A stretch of 64,000 nucleotides of DNA from Rhodanobacter sp. B05 (GTDB taxonomy: Bacteria; Pseudomonadota; Gammaproteobacteria; Xanthomonadales; Rhodanobacteraceae): contig NZ_MUNU01000017.1 in the NCBI RefSeq assembly GCF_002001085.1, positions 186,001 to 250,000 of the forward strand, read 5' to 3'. This document shows, one piece after another, positions 36,389 to 44,655 of this stretch. How positions within the stretch are numbered: position 1 is the stretch's first letter; each line of letters begins with the position of its first letter. A model generated the notes under the pieces. That model saw only the letters and a program-made list of their open reading frames with translations, searched no databases and was not told where the DNA came from. Position numbers and translations under genes: made by a program.

Positions 36389-37075
36389 TCAGACGATACG
36401 TGCAGCGAGTTCGGCCACGCCGACCAGCTCGGCATGGCAGCGGTCGCCGCGCTGCAGCGCAGCCACCCCGGCCGGCGTGCCGGTAAAAACCAGGTCGCCG
36501 GCCTTCAGCTCGAACAGGCGCGACAGCGCCGCGATGATCTGCGGCACGCCATGCACCATCTCGCCCAGGCTGGCCTGCTGGCGCAGCTCGCCGTTGACGC
36601 TAAGGCGCAAGACGGTGTCCGCGTCGATGCCTGCCGCCGCGGCCGGGCGCAGCGCCGAGACCGGTGCCGAATGATCGAACGCCTTGGCCACGTCCCACGG
36701 ATGGCCCTTGGCCTTGGCCTGCGCCTGCAGGTCGCGCCGGGTCAGGTCCAGCCCCACCCCGTAACCCCAGACCAGCGACAGCGCCTGCTCCGGGTCGACG
36801 TCCCGGCCGCCGGAACCCAGCGCCACCACCATCTCTACCTCGTGGTGCAGGTCGCTGGTGGCCGACGGGTAGGGTACGTCGGCCCCGTCGCCGACCACCG
36901 CGTCGGCCGGCTTGCAGAAGAACATCGGTGTTCCCTTGTCCACGCTGGCGCCCATCTCGCGCGCATGTTCGGCGTAGTTGCGACCGATGCAGAACACGCG
37001 GCGGATGGGAAAACGCTGCTCGCTGCCGATGATCGGCAGGCTGGGCGGGGCGGGTGGTGCGATGATATAAGTCAC
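36389..37075 (-). CDS. Fumarylacetoacetate-hydrolase-family protein (fumarylpyruvate hydrolase-like)
   Basis: Metal-dependent C-C hydrolase or decarboxylase of the FAH superfamily. I start at GTG 37075 because the text from there ([15 protein letters not shown]) is where related proteins begin; the frame is open to 37276. The 228-residue product has [26 protein letters not shown], the metal ligands in [36 protein letters not shown] and FTGTPAGV. Size and text suit short members such as fumarylpyruvate hydrolase, acylpyruvase or oxaloacetate decarboxylase; the substrate is not decided by sequence. No pathway genes adjoin. Confidence 0.87.
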   Translation of the reverse strand: MTYIIAPPAPPSLPIIGSEQRFPIRRVFCIGRNYAEHAREMGASVDKGTPMFFCKPADAVVGDGADVPYPSATSDLHHEVEMVVALGSGGRDVDPEQALSLVWGYGVGLDLTRRDLQAQAKAKGHPWDVAKAFDHSAPVSALRPAAAAGIDADTVLRLSVNGELRQQASLGEMVHGVPQIIAALSRLFELKAGDLVFTGTPAGVAALQRGDRCHAELVGVAELAARIV

Positions 37076-37134
37076 GCCGGCAAGCTTAGCAAACCCTTGT
37101 GGGTACGGTACTGCGCGGAGCTGGGCGCGCGGGG

Positions 37135-37146
37135 TGACAGCTGTCA
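37135..37146. promoter_or_regulatory. Perfect 12-bp palindrome TGACAGCTGTCA
   Basis: Lies in the divergent intergenic region between the FAH-family gene (starts 37075, minus) and the exporter operon (starts 37242, plus), 59 and 95 bases from the two starts. It is a candidate operator for either direction. Confidence 0.4.
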
Positions 37147-37241
37147 TCGAGAACGGCTGATGCTGCACCCTGAGCATGGCGTGGGTCGATCCCCCATGAT
37201 GGCAACGTCGAGCAACCGGTGGCACCTGACGGGGATCACGA

Positions 37242-38489
37242 GTGGACAACGCCGAACTGTTGAAGGAACTGCGCATCGGGCGCCACCAGCGTGAGGATCA
37301 CGACGGGGCCGGTGGGCGCTGGCCGTGGATCGTCGGTGCGCTGGTCGTCGTGCTGTTGCTGCTCGGCGCCGCCGGCTGGTTCTGGCTGGGTCAGCGGGCG
37401 CTCCCGGTGCAGGTGGCGCAGGCGGTGTCGCTCAGCGCGGACAGCGAAGCGGGCGCGGTGCTGCAGGCGACCGGCTATGTCACGGCGCGACGCCAGGCGA
37501 CCGTGTCGGCGCAGATCACCGGCACGCTGACCGCGGTGCTGATCGAGGAAGGCGATCACGTCACGAAGGGCCAGGTGCTGGCGCGACTGGACGACAGTGC
37601 CTACAAGGCGGGGCTGCAAACGGCCCGGGCGCAGGCCGCCGCCGCCCAGGCGCTGGTGGCGCAGTATCGGGCGCAGCTGGCGCAGAACCTTCACGACTCG
37701 GCACGCCTGCAGTCGCTGGCGCAGCAGGGCCTGGTATCGAAACAGGCGGCCGAGCAGGCGCGTACCCTGGTCGACAGCACCCGGGCCCAGCTCGCCGCGC
37801 AGCAGAAGCAATCCGCCGCTGCCGCCGCGCAGGCGGTGCAGGCCGAGGTCAACTTCGACTACACCGTGGTGCGCGCGCCGTTCAGCGGCGTGGTCACCAC
37901 CAAGGACGCGCAGGTCGGCGAGATCATTTCGCCGCTGTCCGCCGGCGGCGGCTTCACCCGTACTGGCGTGGGCACGATCGTCGACATGGATTCGCTGGAA
38001 GTCGATGTCGACGTCAACGAGGCCTATATCGGCCGGGTCAAGCCGGACATGCCGGCCGAGGCGGTGCTGGACGCGTATCCGGACTGGAAGATTCCCGCCC
38101 ATGTCATCGCCATCGTACCGACCGCCGATCGCGGCAAGGCCACCATCAAGGTGCGCGTGGCGCTGGAGAAGAAGGACGCGCGGATCGTGCCGGAGATGGG
38201 CGTGCGCGTGTCGTTCCTCGAACAGCAGCAGAAACCGGCGTATGCGGAGCAGACGCCCAGGGGCGTGCTGGTCCCCGCCAAGGCCATCGTTCAGCGCGAC
38301 GGCCACAACGTGGTGTTCGTGGTCGACGGCGACCGGGCGCGCCAGCGTCGGGTGGATCCCGCGGCGCAGTCCTACGGCGCGCTGCGCCTGCTGCCGGCCG
38401 CGGTAAACCCGGGCGACAGCGTGGTGGTGGCGCCGGCGACGTCGTTGCATGACGGCTCGAAGGTCAAAGTCGAACCCGGCAAGTCCTGA
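37242..38489 (+). CDS. Membrane fusion protein of a MacAB-type ABC exporter
   Basis: Periplasmic adaptor anchored by one membrane segment (about 28-48). GTG 37242 follows GGGGA. The 415-residue product has lipoyl halves (VSAQITGTLTAVLIEEGDHV and FDYTVVRAPFSGVVTTKDAQVGE), an Ala/Gln-rich coiled-coil hairpin between them, and a beta barrel (VDMDSLEVDVDVNEAYIG). It heads a unit with an ABC ATPase and two FtsX-type permeases, so it should link that exporter to an outer-membrane channel not encoded here. Confidence 0.92.
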   Translation: MDNAELLKELRIGRHQREDHDGAGGRWPWIVGALVVVLLLLGAAGWFWLGQRALPVQVAQAVSLSADSEAGAVLQATGYVTARRQATVSAQITGTLTAVLIEEGDHVTKGQVLARLDDSAYKAGLQTARAQAAAAQALVAQYRAQLAQNLHDSARLQSLAQQGLVSKQAAEQARTLVDSTRAQLAAQQKQSAAAAAQAVQAEVNFDYTVVRAPFSGVVTTKDAQVGEIISPLSAGGGFTRTGVGTIVDMDSLEVDVDVNEAYIGRVKPDMPAEAVLDAYPDWKIPAHVIAIVPTADRGKATIKVRVALEKKDARIVPEMGVRVSFLEQQQKPAYAEQTPRGVLVPAKAIVQRDGHNVVFVVDGDRARQRRVDPAAQSYGALRLLPAAVNPGDSVVVAPATSLHDGSKVKVEPGKS

Positions 38490-38563
38490 ACCATGGGAAT
38501 TTCTCGGCGGCGCATTCGCGCATACCAGACAAGTCAACCAAGCGGCATCTTCATCGGAGAAAC

Positions 38564-39253
38564 ATGATGGGCACCCTGATCGAGATCCAGAACCTGGCCA
38601 AGACCTACGAGCGCGGCAAGCAGAAGGTCGAGGTGTTGCATCACGTCAACCTCGATATTGCCGAAGGCGATTTCCTCGCGCTGATGGGGCCGTCCGGCTC
38701 GGGCAAGACCACCTTGCTGAACCTGATCGGCGGCCTCGACTCGCCCAGTGCCGGCAGCATCAGCGTGGGTGGCCAGCGCATCGACCAGATGGGCGGGGGA
38801 GCACTGGCGAAGTGGCGCGCGTCGAACGTCGGCTTCATCTTCCAGTTCTACAACCTGATGCCGATGCTGTCGGCGCAGCGCAATGTCGAATTGCCGCTGC
38901 TGCTCACCAGGCTCTCGGGCGCCCAGCGGAAGAAAAACGCGTCGATCGCGCTGCAACTGGTGGGCCTGGCCGACCGCGCCAGCCACAAGCCGGGCGAACT
39001 CTCCGGCGGTCAGCAGCAGCGCGTGGCGATCGCCCGTGCGATCGTTTCCGATCCCACCCTGCTGGTGTGCGACGAGCCGACCGGCGATCTGGACCGCCAA
39101 TCGGCCGAGGATGTGCTGGGCCTGCTGCAGCAGCTCAATCGCGAGCACGGCAAGACCATCGTGATGGTCACCCATGATCCGAAGGCGGCCGAGCACGCGA
39201 CGCATACGCTGCATCTGGACAAGGGCACCCTGGTGGAACAGACGGCGGCGTGA
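38564..39253 (+). CDS. ABC transporter ATPase, MacB/LolD type
   Basis: Cytoplasmic ATPase for the adjacent permeases. The 229-residue product has Walker [13 protein letters not shown] (about 44-55), signature [15 protein letters not shown], Walker [13 protein letters not shown] and the H-loop [25 protein letters not shown] is characteristic of the MacB/LolD/FtsE group. CGGAG precedes ATG 38564, 74 bases after the adaptor gene. The FtsX-type partners that follow indicate a mechanotransmission or export role, not uptake. Confidence 0.94.
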   Translation: MMGTLIEIQNLAKTYERGKQKVEVLHHVNLDIAEGDFLALMGPSGSGKTTLLNLIGGLDSPSAGSISVGGQRIDQMGGGALAKWRASNVGFIFQFYNLMPMLSAQRNVELPLLLTRLSGAQRKKNASIALQLVGLADRASHKPGELSGGQQQRVAIARAIVSDPTLLVCDEPTGDLDRQSAEDVLGLLQQLNREHGKTIVMVTHDPKAAEHATHTLHLDKGTLVEQTAA

Positions 39254-39263
39254 GGAGACCATC

Positions 39264-40427
39264 ATGAAATATCTCCACCTGATCTGGGCGGCGCTGTTCC
39301 GGCGCAAGACCCGCACCTTCCTCACCCTGGTCTCGATCATCGCCGCGTTTCTGCTGTTCGGCCTGCTCAACTCCGTACGCGCCGCGTTCGACTCGGGGAG
39401 CCAGAGCATGACCGGCGTCGACCGGCTGGTGGTCAGCTCCCGCTACTCGATCATCCAGGGCTTGCCGCAGAGCCTGCAGGCACAGATCGGCAACATCCCC
39501 GGCGTCCAGGCGGTGGGTCATTCCAACTGGTTCGGCGGGATCTACCAGGATCCGCGCAACTTCGTGCTGAGCTTCGCGATCTCGGCGGAGTACCTGGACA
39601 TGTTTCCGGAAATCCACCTGCCGGCGGATCAGCGCAAGGCGTTCGACGCGACGCGCGACGGCGCGGTGGTGGGCGAGGCGCTGGCGCAGCGTTACCACTG
39701 GAAGGTGGGCGACAAGATTCCGCTGCAATCGACGATTTTTCCGCAGAAGAACGGCAGCAAGACCTGGCCGTTCGAGATTGTCGGCATCTTCAAGGCCGGG
39801 CCGGGTGCGCCGAATGGCGTCGACCAGGTCTTCTACCTGCACTGGAAGTACTTCTACGAGGCCAACGCGTTCAGTGGCAGCGACGTCGGATGGTACGTGG
39901 TGAAGGTGGCCGATCCGTCGCAGTCCGATCGGGTGGCCAAGGCAATCGACGCGATCTCGGCCAATTCCGATCACGAGACCAAGACCCAGACCGAAAGCGC
40001 CTTCAATGCCTCGTTCGCCAAGCAACTGGGGAACATCGGGCTGATCGTGGGCGCCATCATGGTGGCCGTGTTCTTCACCCTGATCCTGCTGACCGGCAAC
40101 ACGATGGCGCAGGCCGTGCGCGAGCGCATCCCGGAACTGGCCGTGCTGAAGACCATTGGTTTTTCCAGTCGCAGCGTGCTGGGCCTGGTGCTGGGCGAAT
40201 CGGTGCTGTTGCTGCTGATCGGGGGCGTGATCGGCATGGCGCTGGCGACGGTGATTGCTCCGGCGGTGAGCAAGGGCAGTGGCGGCATGGTGCAGTTGCC
40301 TTCCGTCGGCACCGGCAACTGGATCGAAGGGATCATCGCGATGGTCGTGATCGGTGCACTGGTGGGCGCATTCCCCGCATTGCGCGGCATGCGTCTGAAG
40401 ATCGTCGACGCGCTGGCCGGCCGCTGA
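39264..40427 (+). CDS. FtsX/MacB-type ABC permease, subunit 1
   Basis: Integral membrane subunit with an N-terminal membrane segment (about 12-34), a periplasmic MacB-PCD domain (about 45-265) and three C-terminal membrane segments (IGLIVGAIMVAVFFTLILLTG; SVLLLLIGGVIGMALATVI; WIEGIIAMVVIGALVGAFPAL). FtsX motifs such as RERIPELAVLKTIGFS are present. The 387-residue product starts at ATG 39264, ten bases after the ATPase stop with GAGGAG ahead. It pairs with the next, different permease. Confidence 0.92.
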   Translation: MKYLHLIWAALFRRKTRTFLTLVSIIAAFLLFGLLNSVRAAFDSGSQSMTGVDRLVVSSRYSIIQGLPQSLQAQIGNIPGVQAVGHSNWFGGIYQDPRNFVLSFAISAEYLDMFPEIHLPADQRKAFDATRDGAVVGEALAQRYHWKVGDKIPLQSTIFPQKNGSKTWPFEIVGIFKAGPGAPNGVDQVFYLHWKYFYEANAFSGSDVGWYVVKVADPSQSDRVAKAIDAISANSDHETKTQTESAFNASFAKQLGNIGLIVGAIMVAVFFTLILLTGNTMAQAVRERIPELAVLKTIGFSSRSVLGLVLGESVLLLLIGGVIGMALATVIAPAVSKGSGGMVQLPSVGTGNWIEGIIAMVVIGALVGAFPALRGMRLKIVDALAGR

Positions 40428-40437
40428 GGAGCATGTC

Positions 40438-41751
40438 ATGAAGAAATTCCTGTTCGGTGTGGGTCTGTTCGCCATCGTCGTGGCCTGGCTGGTCGTGTGG
40501 ACGATGCTGCCGTGGCCGGCGATCCTCGCGCTGGCGGTTGTGCTGGTGCTGTGGCTGCTGCTGACACGGCGCGGGCGGCAGACGCTGTCGGTGACCCGTG
40601 TCGGCTTGAGTACGGTGACCCAGCGCCTGGGTTCGTCGGCGGTGATCGTGATCGGCATTGCCGGTGTGGTCGGCGTGCTGGTGGCGATGCTCGCGATGGG
40701 CGACGGTTTTCAGGCGACCCTGCAGCAGACCGGCAGCGACGATACCGCCATCGTCCTGCGTGGCGGCTCGCAGGCGGAGCTGAATTCGGTGTTGTCGCGC
40801 GACAACATCAGCACCATCGAGGAGGCACCGGGCATCGCGAAGGATGCCAACGGCAGGCCGATTGCGTCGGCCGAACTGGTGGTGGTGGCCAACCTGCCGA
40901 AGAAGAGCGATGCCAGCGTGGATGCCAACGTGCCGATTCGCGGCATCGACGACGCGGCATGGGCGTTGCGACCCAAGGTGAAGATCATTGCCGGGCGTCG
41001 CTTCAAGCCGGGCCTGCGCGAACTCGATGTGGGCCAGGGCGCGCTGCGCCAGTTTGCCGGACTCGACGTGGGCAAGGAGCTGCGCCTGGCCGGACAGACA
41101 TGGACGGTGGTCGGCGTGTTTGCCTCTGGCGATTCATACGACTCGGAGCTGTGGGGCGACGCGAAATCCGTCGCCTCGGCCTACCGTCGCGGCAGCAGTG
41201 CGGAGTCGGTCACCGTGCGTCTGGCCAGCCCGGCTGCGCTGGATGCCTTCAAGGCGGCACTGATGAGCAACCCGACTCTCAAGGTCGATGTCAGCACCAC
41301 CAGCGAGTATTTCAGCAAGCAGTCCGAAGGCCTGACCAAGGTGATCCGCGCGGTAGGCATCACGGTGGGCGTGATCATGGCGATCGGCGCGATCTTCGGT
41401 GCACTGAACACGATGTTCGCAGCGGTCGCCGCGCGTTCGCGCGAGATCGCCACGCTGCGCGCGCTCGGCTTCCGTGGTGTTCCGGTGGTGGTGTCGGTGC
41501 TGCTGGAAACCATGCTGCTGGCCCTGCTCGGCGGCGTGCTGGGCGCGCTGATCGTGTGGCTGGTGTTCAACGGCTACACCGCCTCCACCCTGGGCGCGAA
41601 CTTCAGCCAGGTGGTGTTCCAGTTCAAGGTGTCGCCGCAGCTGCTGTGGAGTGGCCTGAAATGGGCGCTGGCGATCGGCTTCATCGGCGGGCTGTTCCCC
41701 GCGGTGCGCGCAGCGCGCTTGCCGGTGACCACGGCGTTGCGCGAGCTATGA
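40438..41751 (+). CDS. FtsX/MacB-type ABC permease, subunit 2
   Basis: Second permease, 437 residues, longer at the N-terminus than its neighbour: two closely spaced hydrophobic segments (about 4-42) precede the usual TM1 (SSAVIVIGIAGVVGVLVAMLA), then a MacB-PCD periplasmic domain and three C-terminal membrane segments with AARSREIATLRALGFRGVPVVV. GAGGAG lies eight bases before ATG 40438. Because it differs clearly from the upstream permease, the exporter is probably a heterodimer, unlike the MacB homodimer. Confidence 0.92.
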   Translation: MKKFLFGVGLFAIVVAWLVVWTMLPWPAILALAVVLVLWLLLTRRGRQTLSVTRVGLSTVTQRLGSSAVIVIGIAGVVGVLVAMLAMGDGFQATLQQTGSDDTAIVLRGGSQAELNSVLSRDNISTIEEAPGIAKDANGRPIASAELVVVANLPKKSDASVDANVPIRGIDDAAWALRPKVKIIAGRRFKPGLRELDVGQGALRQFAGLDVGKELRLAGQTWTVVGVFASGDSYDSELWGDAKSVASAYRRGSSAESVTVRLASPAALDAFKAALMSNPTLKVDVSTTSEYFSKQSEGLTKVIRAVGITVGVIMAIGAIFGALNTMFAAVAARSREIATLRALGFRGVPVVVSVLLETMLLALLGGVLGALIVWLVFNGYTASTLGANFSQVVFQFKVSPQLLWSGLKWALAIGFIGGLFPAVRAARLPVTTALREL

Positions 41752-41782
41752 TCGAATCGGGTTGACTGCGCGCGGAGACGGC

Positions 41783-42871
41783 ATGCGTTACGGACGATGG
41801 CTGCCGGGATTGCTTCTGGGATTGGGCCTTGGCGGCTGCACCACCTTCGTGACACGGCAGATTGAACATCCGGGTCATGCCTCGTCGCGGTCGGCGGATG
41901 CGTTTCTGGCGCATGCAGGATTCCGGCGCGACGCAATGCGCACCCGGGAAGGTGTGCGCATCGCCTACTGGATCGCACCGCCTAGGGCTTATCACGTCAA
42001 GGACGAGTACCAGGTACAACGCAAGGGGAAGCACACCAGCTTCTCGTTCAACTTCAGTTTCGAGGATGATCCGACCAAGGCACCCTTGCTCACGCCGAAG
42101 GGCAGCGTGGTGCTGCTGCATCCATGGAGCATGAGTGGCGCGGCGATGTCCATCTGGGGTATCCACTTCGTCGCCGCTGGCTACCAGGTGGTGATGCCGG
42201 ACTTACGCAGCCAGGGCGGCTCGTCGGATGCGCCGGTGGGTTACGGGCCGCGCGAGGCGGGCGACATCGTCGAGCTGGTGCGCGACCTGCAAGCGAAACA
42301 TCGACTGCCCGGGCCACTGTATGTACTGGGCGCATCCTATGGCGCCACGGTGGCGTTGTTCGCCGCGCCGCAACTCGAAAATCTGCGTGGCGTGGTGGCG
42401 CTGGAGCCGTATGCCGATGCCGCGGCCGTGATTCGCCGAGCACCGGCCAGCAAGCTGTTCGGATACGACTGGCTGGCGCGCTGGATCACGCCGAAGGAGG
42501 TCGACGCGGCGATCGCACGCGCTAGCCGGAAACTGGATGTGGACCTGGAGCAGATCGATCCCGGCGATGCGTTGGCCCAGACCAGAGTCTGTACGCTGCT
42601 CCTGCGCGGCAGTCATGACGTGCTGACTTCGGGCAAGGCAGTGGCTGCACTGAGTCGTCGTTCGCCGCGGGCGAGCTACGTGGAAGTCCCCGGCGAGGGG
42701 CATCTCAGCCTGCCGATGCGCACCGCGTGGCTGGTCCCACCGCTCCTCGCATGGATGCAGGCGCTGCCGGATACGGGCGGACCATGCCCGACATTCTCGC
42801 TGCCGCCGGTGCCGCCGGCCGTCGCGCAGGAAACCTCAGCGCGCGCCGCCGCCGAAGCGCAGCCGCGGTGA
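41783..42871 (+). CDS. Lipoprotein alpha/beta hydrolase
   Basis: A serine-hydrolase-fold protein carried on a lipid anchor. From ATG 41783 (preceded by GGAG) the 362-residue product has a lipoprotein signal ending GLGGC (Cys19), then an alpha/beta hydrolase core: VVLLHPWSMSGAAM, nucleophile elbow GASYGAT (Ser near 189) and a terminal GEGHLSLP histidine. DLRSQGGS precedes the elbow. It lies 31 bases after the permease gene and probably belongs to the exporter operon, which hints that the exporter and hydrolase handle the same lipid or ester. Its last 36 bases overlap the converging EamA gene. Confidence 0.88.
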   Translation: MRYGRWLPGLLLGLGLGGCTTFVTRQIEHPGHASSRSADAFLAHAGFRRDAMRTREGVRIAYWIAPPRAYHVKDEYQVQRKGKHTSFSFNFSFEDDPTKAPLLTPKGSVVLLHPWSMSGAAMSIWGIHFVAAGYQVVMPDLRSQGGSSDAPVGYGPREAGDIVELVRDLQAKHRLPGPLYVLGASYGATVALFAAPQLENLRGVVALEPYADAAAVIRRAPASKLFGYDWLARWITPKEVDAAIARASRKLDVDLEQIDPGDALAQTRVCTLLLRGSHDVLTSGKAVAALSRRSPRASYVEVPGEGHLSLPMRTAWLVPPLLAWMQALPDTGGPCPTFSLPPVPPAVAQETSARAAAEAQPR

Positions 42872-43795
42872 TGACGGTGCGCCCGCGCCGCGGGCCCGTC
42901 CCAGCGTAATCACCATCACGCCAAGCAGGATCACCGCCATGCCGACGAGGTCGTACGGGCCGAGGTGTTCGCCGGCCAGCAGGATGCCGAGCAATACCGC
43001 GACCGGCGGATTGACGTACGCATAGCTGGTAGCCAATGCCGGACGCGCATGCTTGAGCACGTACAGATAGGCGCTGAACGCGATGATCGAACCGAACACG
43101 GCCAGGTAGATCAACGCCAGGGTGGCTTGCGTGCCGGGGTGTGAAGGCAGGCGCTCGCCGTTGAGGAAACCGAACGCCAGCAGGGCAACGCTGGCACAGA
43201 GCATCTGTGCCGCCGTGTTCATCGGGCCCGAAGGCATGTCGTGGCGACGGCTCCACGCCGAGCCGAATGCCCAGCACATCGCCGCCACCAGCAAGGCCAC
43301 CGCACCGAGCCGGGAGCCGGACAGGCTGCTGCCCAGGTTCAGCACGATCACGCCGGCGAAGCCGATCGCCAGTCCGACGCTCTCGCGCCGGTTCGGCCAC
43401 TGTCCGTACATGCCGGTGAACAGGGCGGCGAACAGCGGCATGCTGGCCACCGCCACCGCGGCGATGCCCGAGCTCACCCGTTCTTCCGCAAAGCACACCA
43501 GGCCATTGCCGAAGCCCAGCAGCAGCAAGCCGGTGAACGCCGCGTTGCGCCATTGCAGCGACGTTGGTGCCGCCATCCCGCGCCAGCGCAGGAAGCCGTA
43601 CAGTGCGATGCCGGCGCCCAGGAAACGCACGCCGGCCAGCAGGAATGGCGGGTAACTTTCCAGCGCGAAGCGGATGCCCAGGTAGGTCGAACCCCAGATC
43701 ACGTACAGCGCCAGCAGCCCCAGTGGCACCAGCAGGCGCGGGTCAGTCAGGCGATGCGATGACGCCGCCGTGGCGCTGGCAGAAGTTTCGGACAT
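42836..43795 (-). CDS. EamA/DMT-family transporter (YedA/RhaT-like)
   Basis: Ten-segment drug/metabolite transporter made of two EamA repeats. The 319-residue product opens with VIWGSTYLGIRFALESYPPF in TM1, the family hallmark, and the second repeat includes LIYLAVFGSIIAFSAYLYVLKH and PVAVLLGILLAGEHL. The substrate is unknown; relatives export amino acids or metabolites. The C-terminal coding end overlaps the lipoprotein hydrolase gene by 36 bases on the other strand. Confidence 0.92.
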   Translation of the reverse strand: MSETSASATAASSHRLTDPRLLVPLGLLALYVIWGSTYLGIRFALESYPPFLLAGVRFLGAGIALYGFLRWRGMAAPTSLQWRNAAFTGLLLLGFGNGLVCFAEERVSSGIAAVAVASMPLFAALFTGMYGQWPNRRESVGLAIGFAGVIVLNLGSSLSGSRLGAVALLVAAMCWAFGSAWSRRHDMPSGPMNTAAQMLCASVALLAFGFLNGERLPSHPGTQATLALIYLAVFGSIIAFSAYLYVLKHARPALATSYAYVNPPVAVLLGILLAGEHLGPYDLVGMAVILLGVMVITLGRARGAGAPSSPRLRFGGGAR

Positions 43796-43920
43796 GGGGA
43801 CAGACCGTGTGGGGACGGCGCATTATCCGCGAAGCGGGAAACGATTGGAGGTGAGTGCGGGGCGAGAGTCGCCGCGTGCGGCTGGCTCCCTTTTCCCACG
43901 CCTCCTGACACACTCCTGGC

Positions 43921-44187
43921 TCAGTGCTGTCCCGGGTGGAGCACCCGGAATTCGCCTTCCAGCACGGCGGGCTGATTCTTCGCCGCCGAGGTGACCGGTC
44001 TTGCGGGCGCATGCCCGTGCTTCCACTGGCGTATCGCCAGCAGGATTGCGCCGCCGACCAGCAGCACGCCGGCCACCACCAGCCCGAACACCAGCAGCAC
44101 GCCGATCACCGCCAGGCCTAGCAGCAGCGAAAGGAAACGCACCAGCGGATGGCGGGTACGGCGTATGGAGTGCAGGTAAAGTCGCAT
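43921..44187 (-). CDS. Small two-segment membrane protein of unknown function
   Basis: An 88-residue protein that I cannot assign. A basic N-terminus (MRLYLHSIRRTRHPLVRF) leads into about 33 hydrophobic residues (LLLGLAVIGVLLVFGLVVAGVLLVGGAILLA, best read as a helical hairpin or one long segment), then a polar tail with EGEFRVLHPGQH. The ATG at 44187 has no Shine-Dalgarno sequence; upstream is AT-rich and shared with the divergent Rieske gene. It is probably expressed from that region as a short or leaderless mRNA. Confidence 0.7.
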   Translation of the reverse strand: MRLYLHSIRRTRHPLVRFLSLLLGLAVIGVLLVFGLVVAGVLLVGGAILLAIRQWKHGHAPARPVTSAAKNQPAVLEGEFRVLHPGQH

Positions 44188-44264
44188 GTGTTAAAAATCC
44201 GTATGGTAAAATCAAGGACTTACGTCACCACGATGGGGCCTTGTGGCCCACGAGGCAAGTGCCG

Positions 44265-44636
44265 ATGGATACAGCGAGCCCGCTCGAATCGCCGCCGCCG
44301 CAGGTGCTGTGTCCGCTCGACCAGATACCCGATGGCGGCGCCACCGCCGTCGACGCCATGCTGGCCGATGGCGAGGAAAGCCTGATCCTGCTGCGGCAGG
44401 GCGAGCAGGTGCGAGGCTACCTCAACATCTGCCCGCACGCCGGGAACCGGCTCGATTACGCCCCCGGCAAGTTCCTGTTGAAGAACGACACCCTGATCTG
44501 CGCCGTGCATGGCGCCACCTTCAACCGGGCCGACGGCCTGTGCACCGGAGGACCGTGCCGCGGGCAACATCTGCGCACCGTGCCGGTATGCGTGATTGAT
44601 GACGCCGTCTGCCTGGAGCATGCGGGCAGCGCCTAG
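44265..44636 (+). CDS. Rieske [2Fe-2S] protein
   Basis: A stand-alone Rieske ferredoxin-like protein of 123 residues. The cluster ligands are present as CPHAG (Cys-x-His) and CAVHG (Cys-x-x-His), 18 or so residues apart, in NICPHAGNRLDYAPG and LICAVHGATFNRADGLC. GAGG precedes the ATG at 44265. No oxygenase or reductase subunit is nearby, so the electron partner is unknown. No signal peptide is visible; it should be cytoplasmic. The upstream part of the frame overlaps the small membrane gene and is not coding. Confidence 0.9.
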   Translation: MDTASPLESPPPQVLCPLDQIPDGGATAVDAMLADGEESLILLRQGEQVRGYLNICPHAGNRLDYAPGKFLLKNDTLICAVHGATFNRADGLCTGGPCRGQHLRTVPVCVIDDAVCLEHAGSA

Positions 44637-44655
44637 CGGAACCGAACCCGGTCCC

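Noticed and set aside
36389-37276. A longer FAH-family protein of 295 residues
   Set aside because: The extra 67 residues cross the TGACAGCTGTCA palindrome and are unlike the family N-terminus; the GTG at 37075 fits better.
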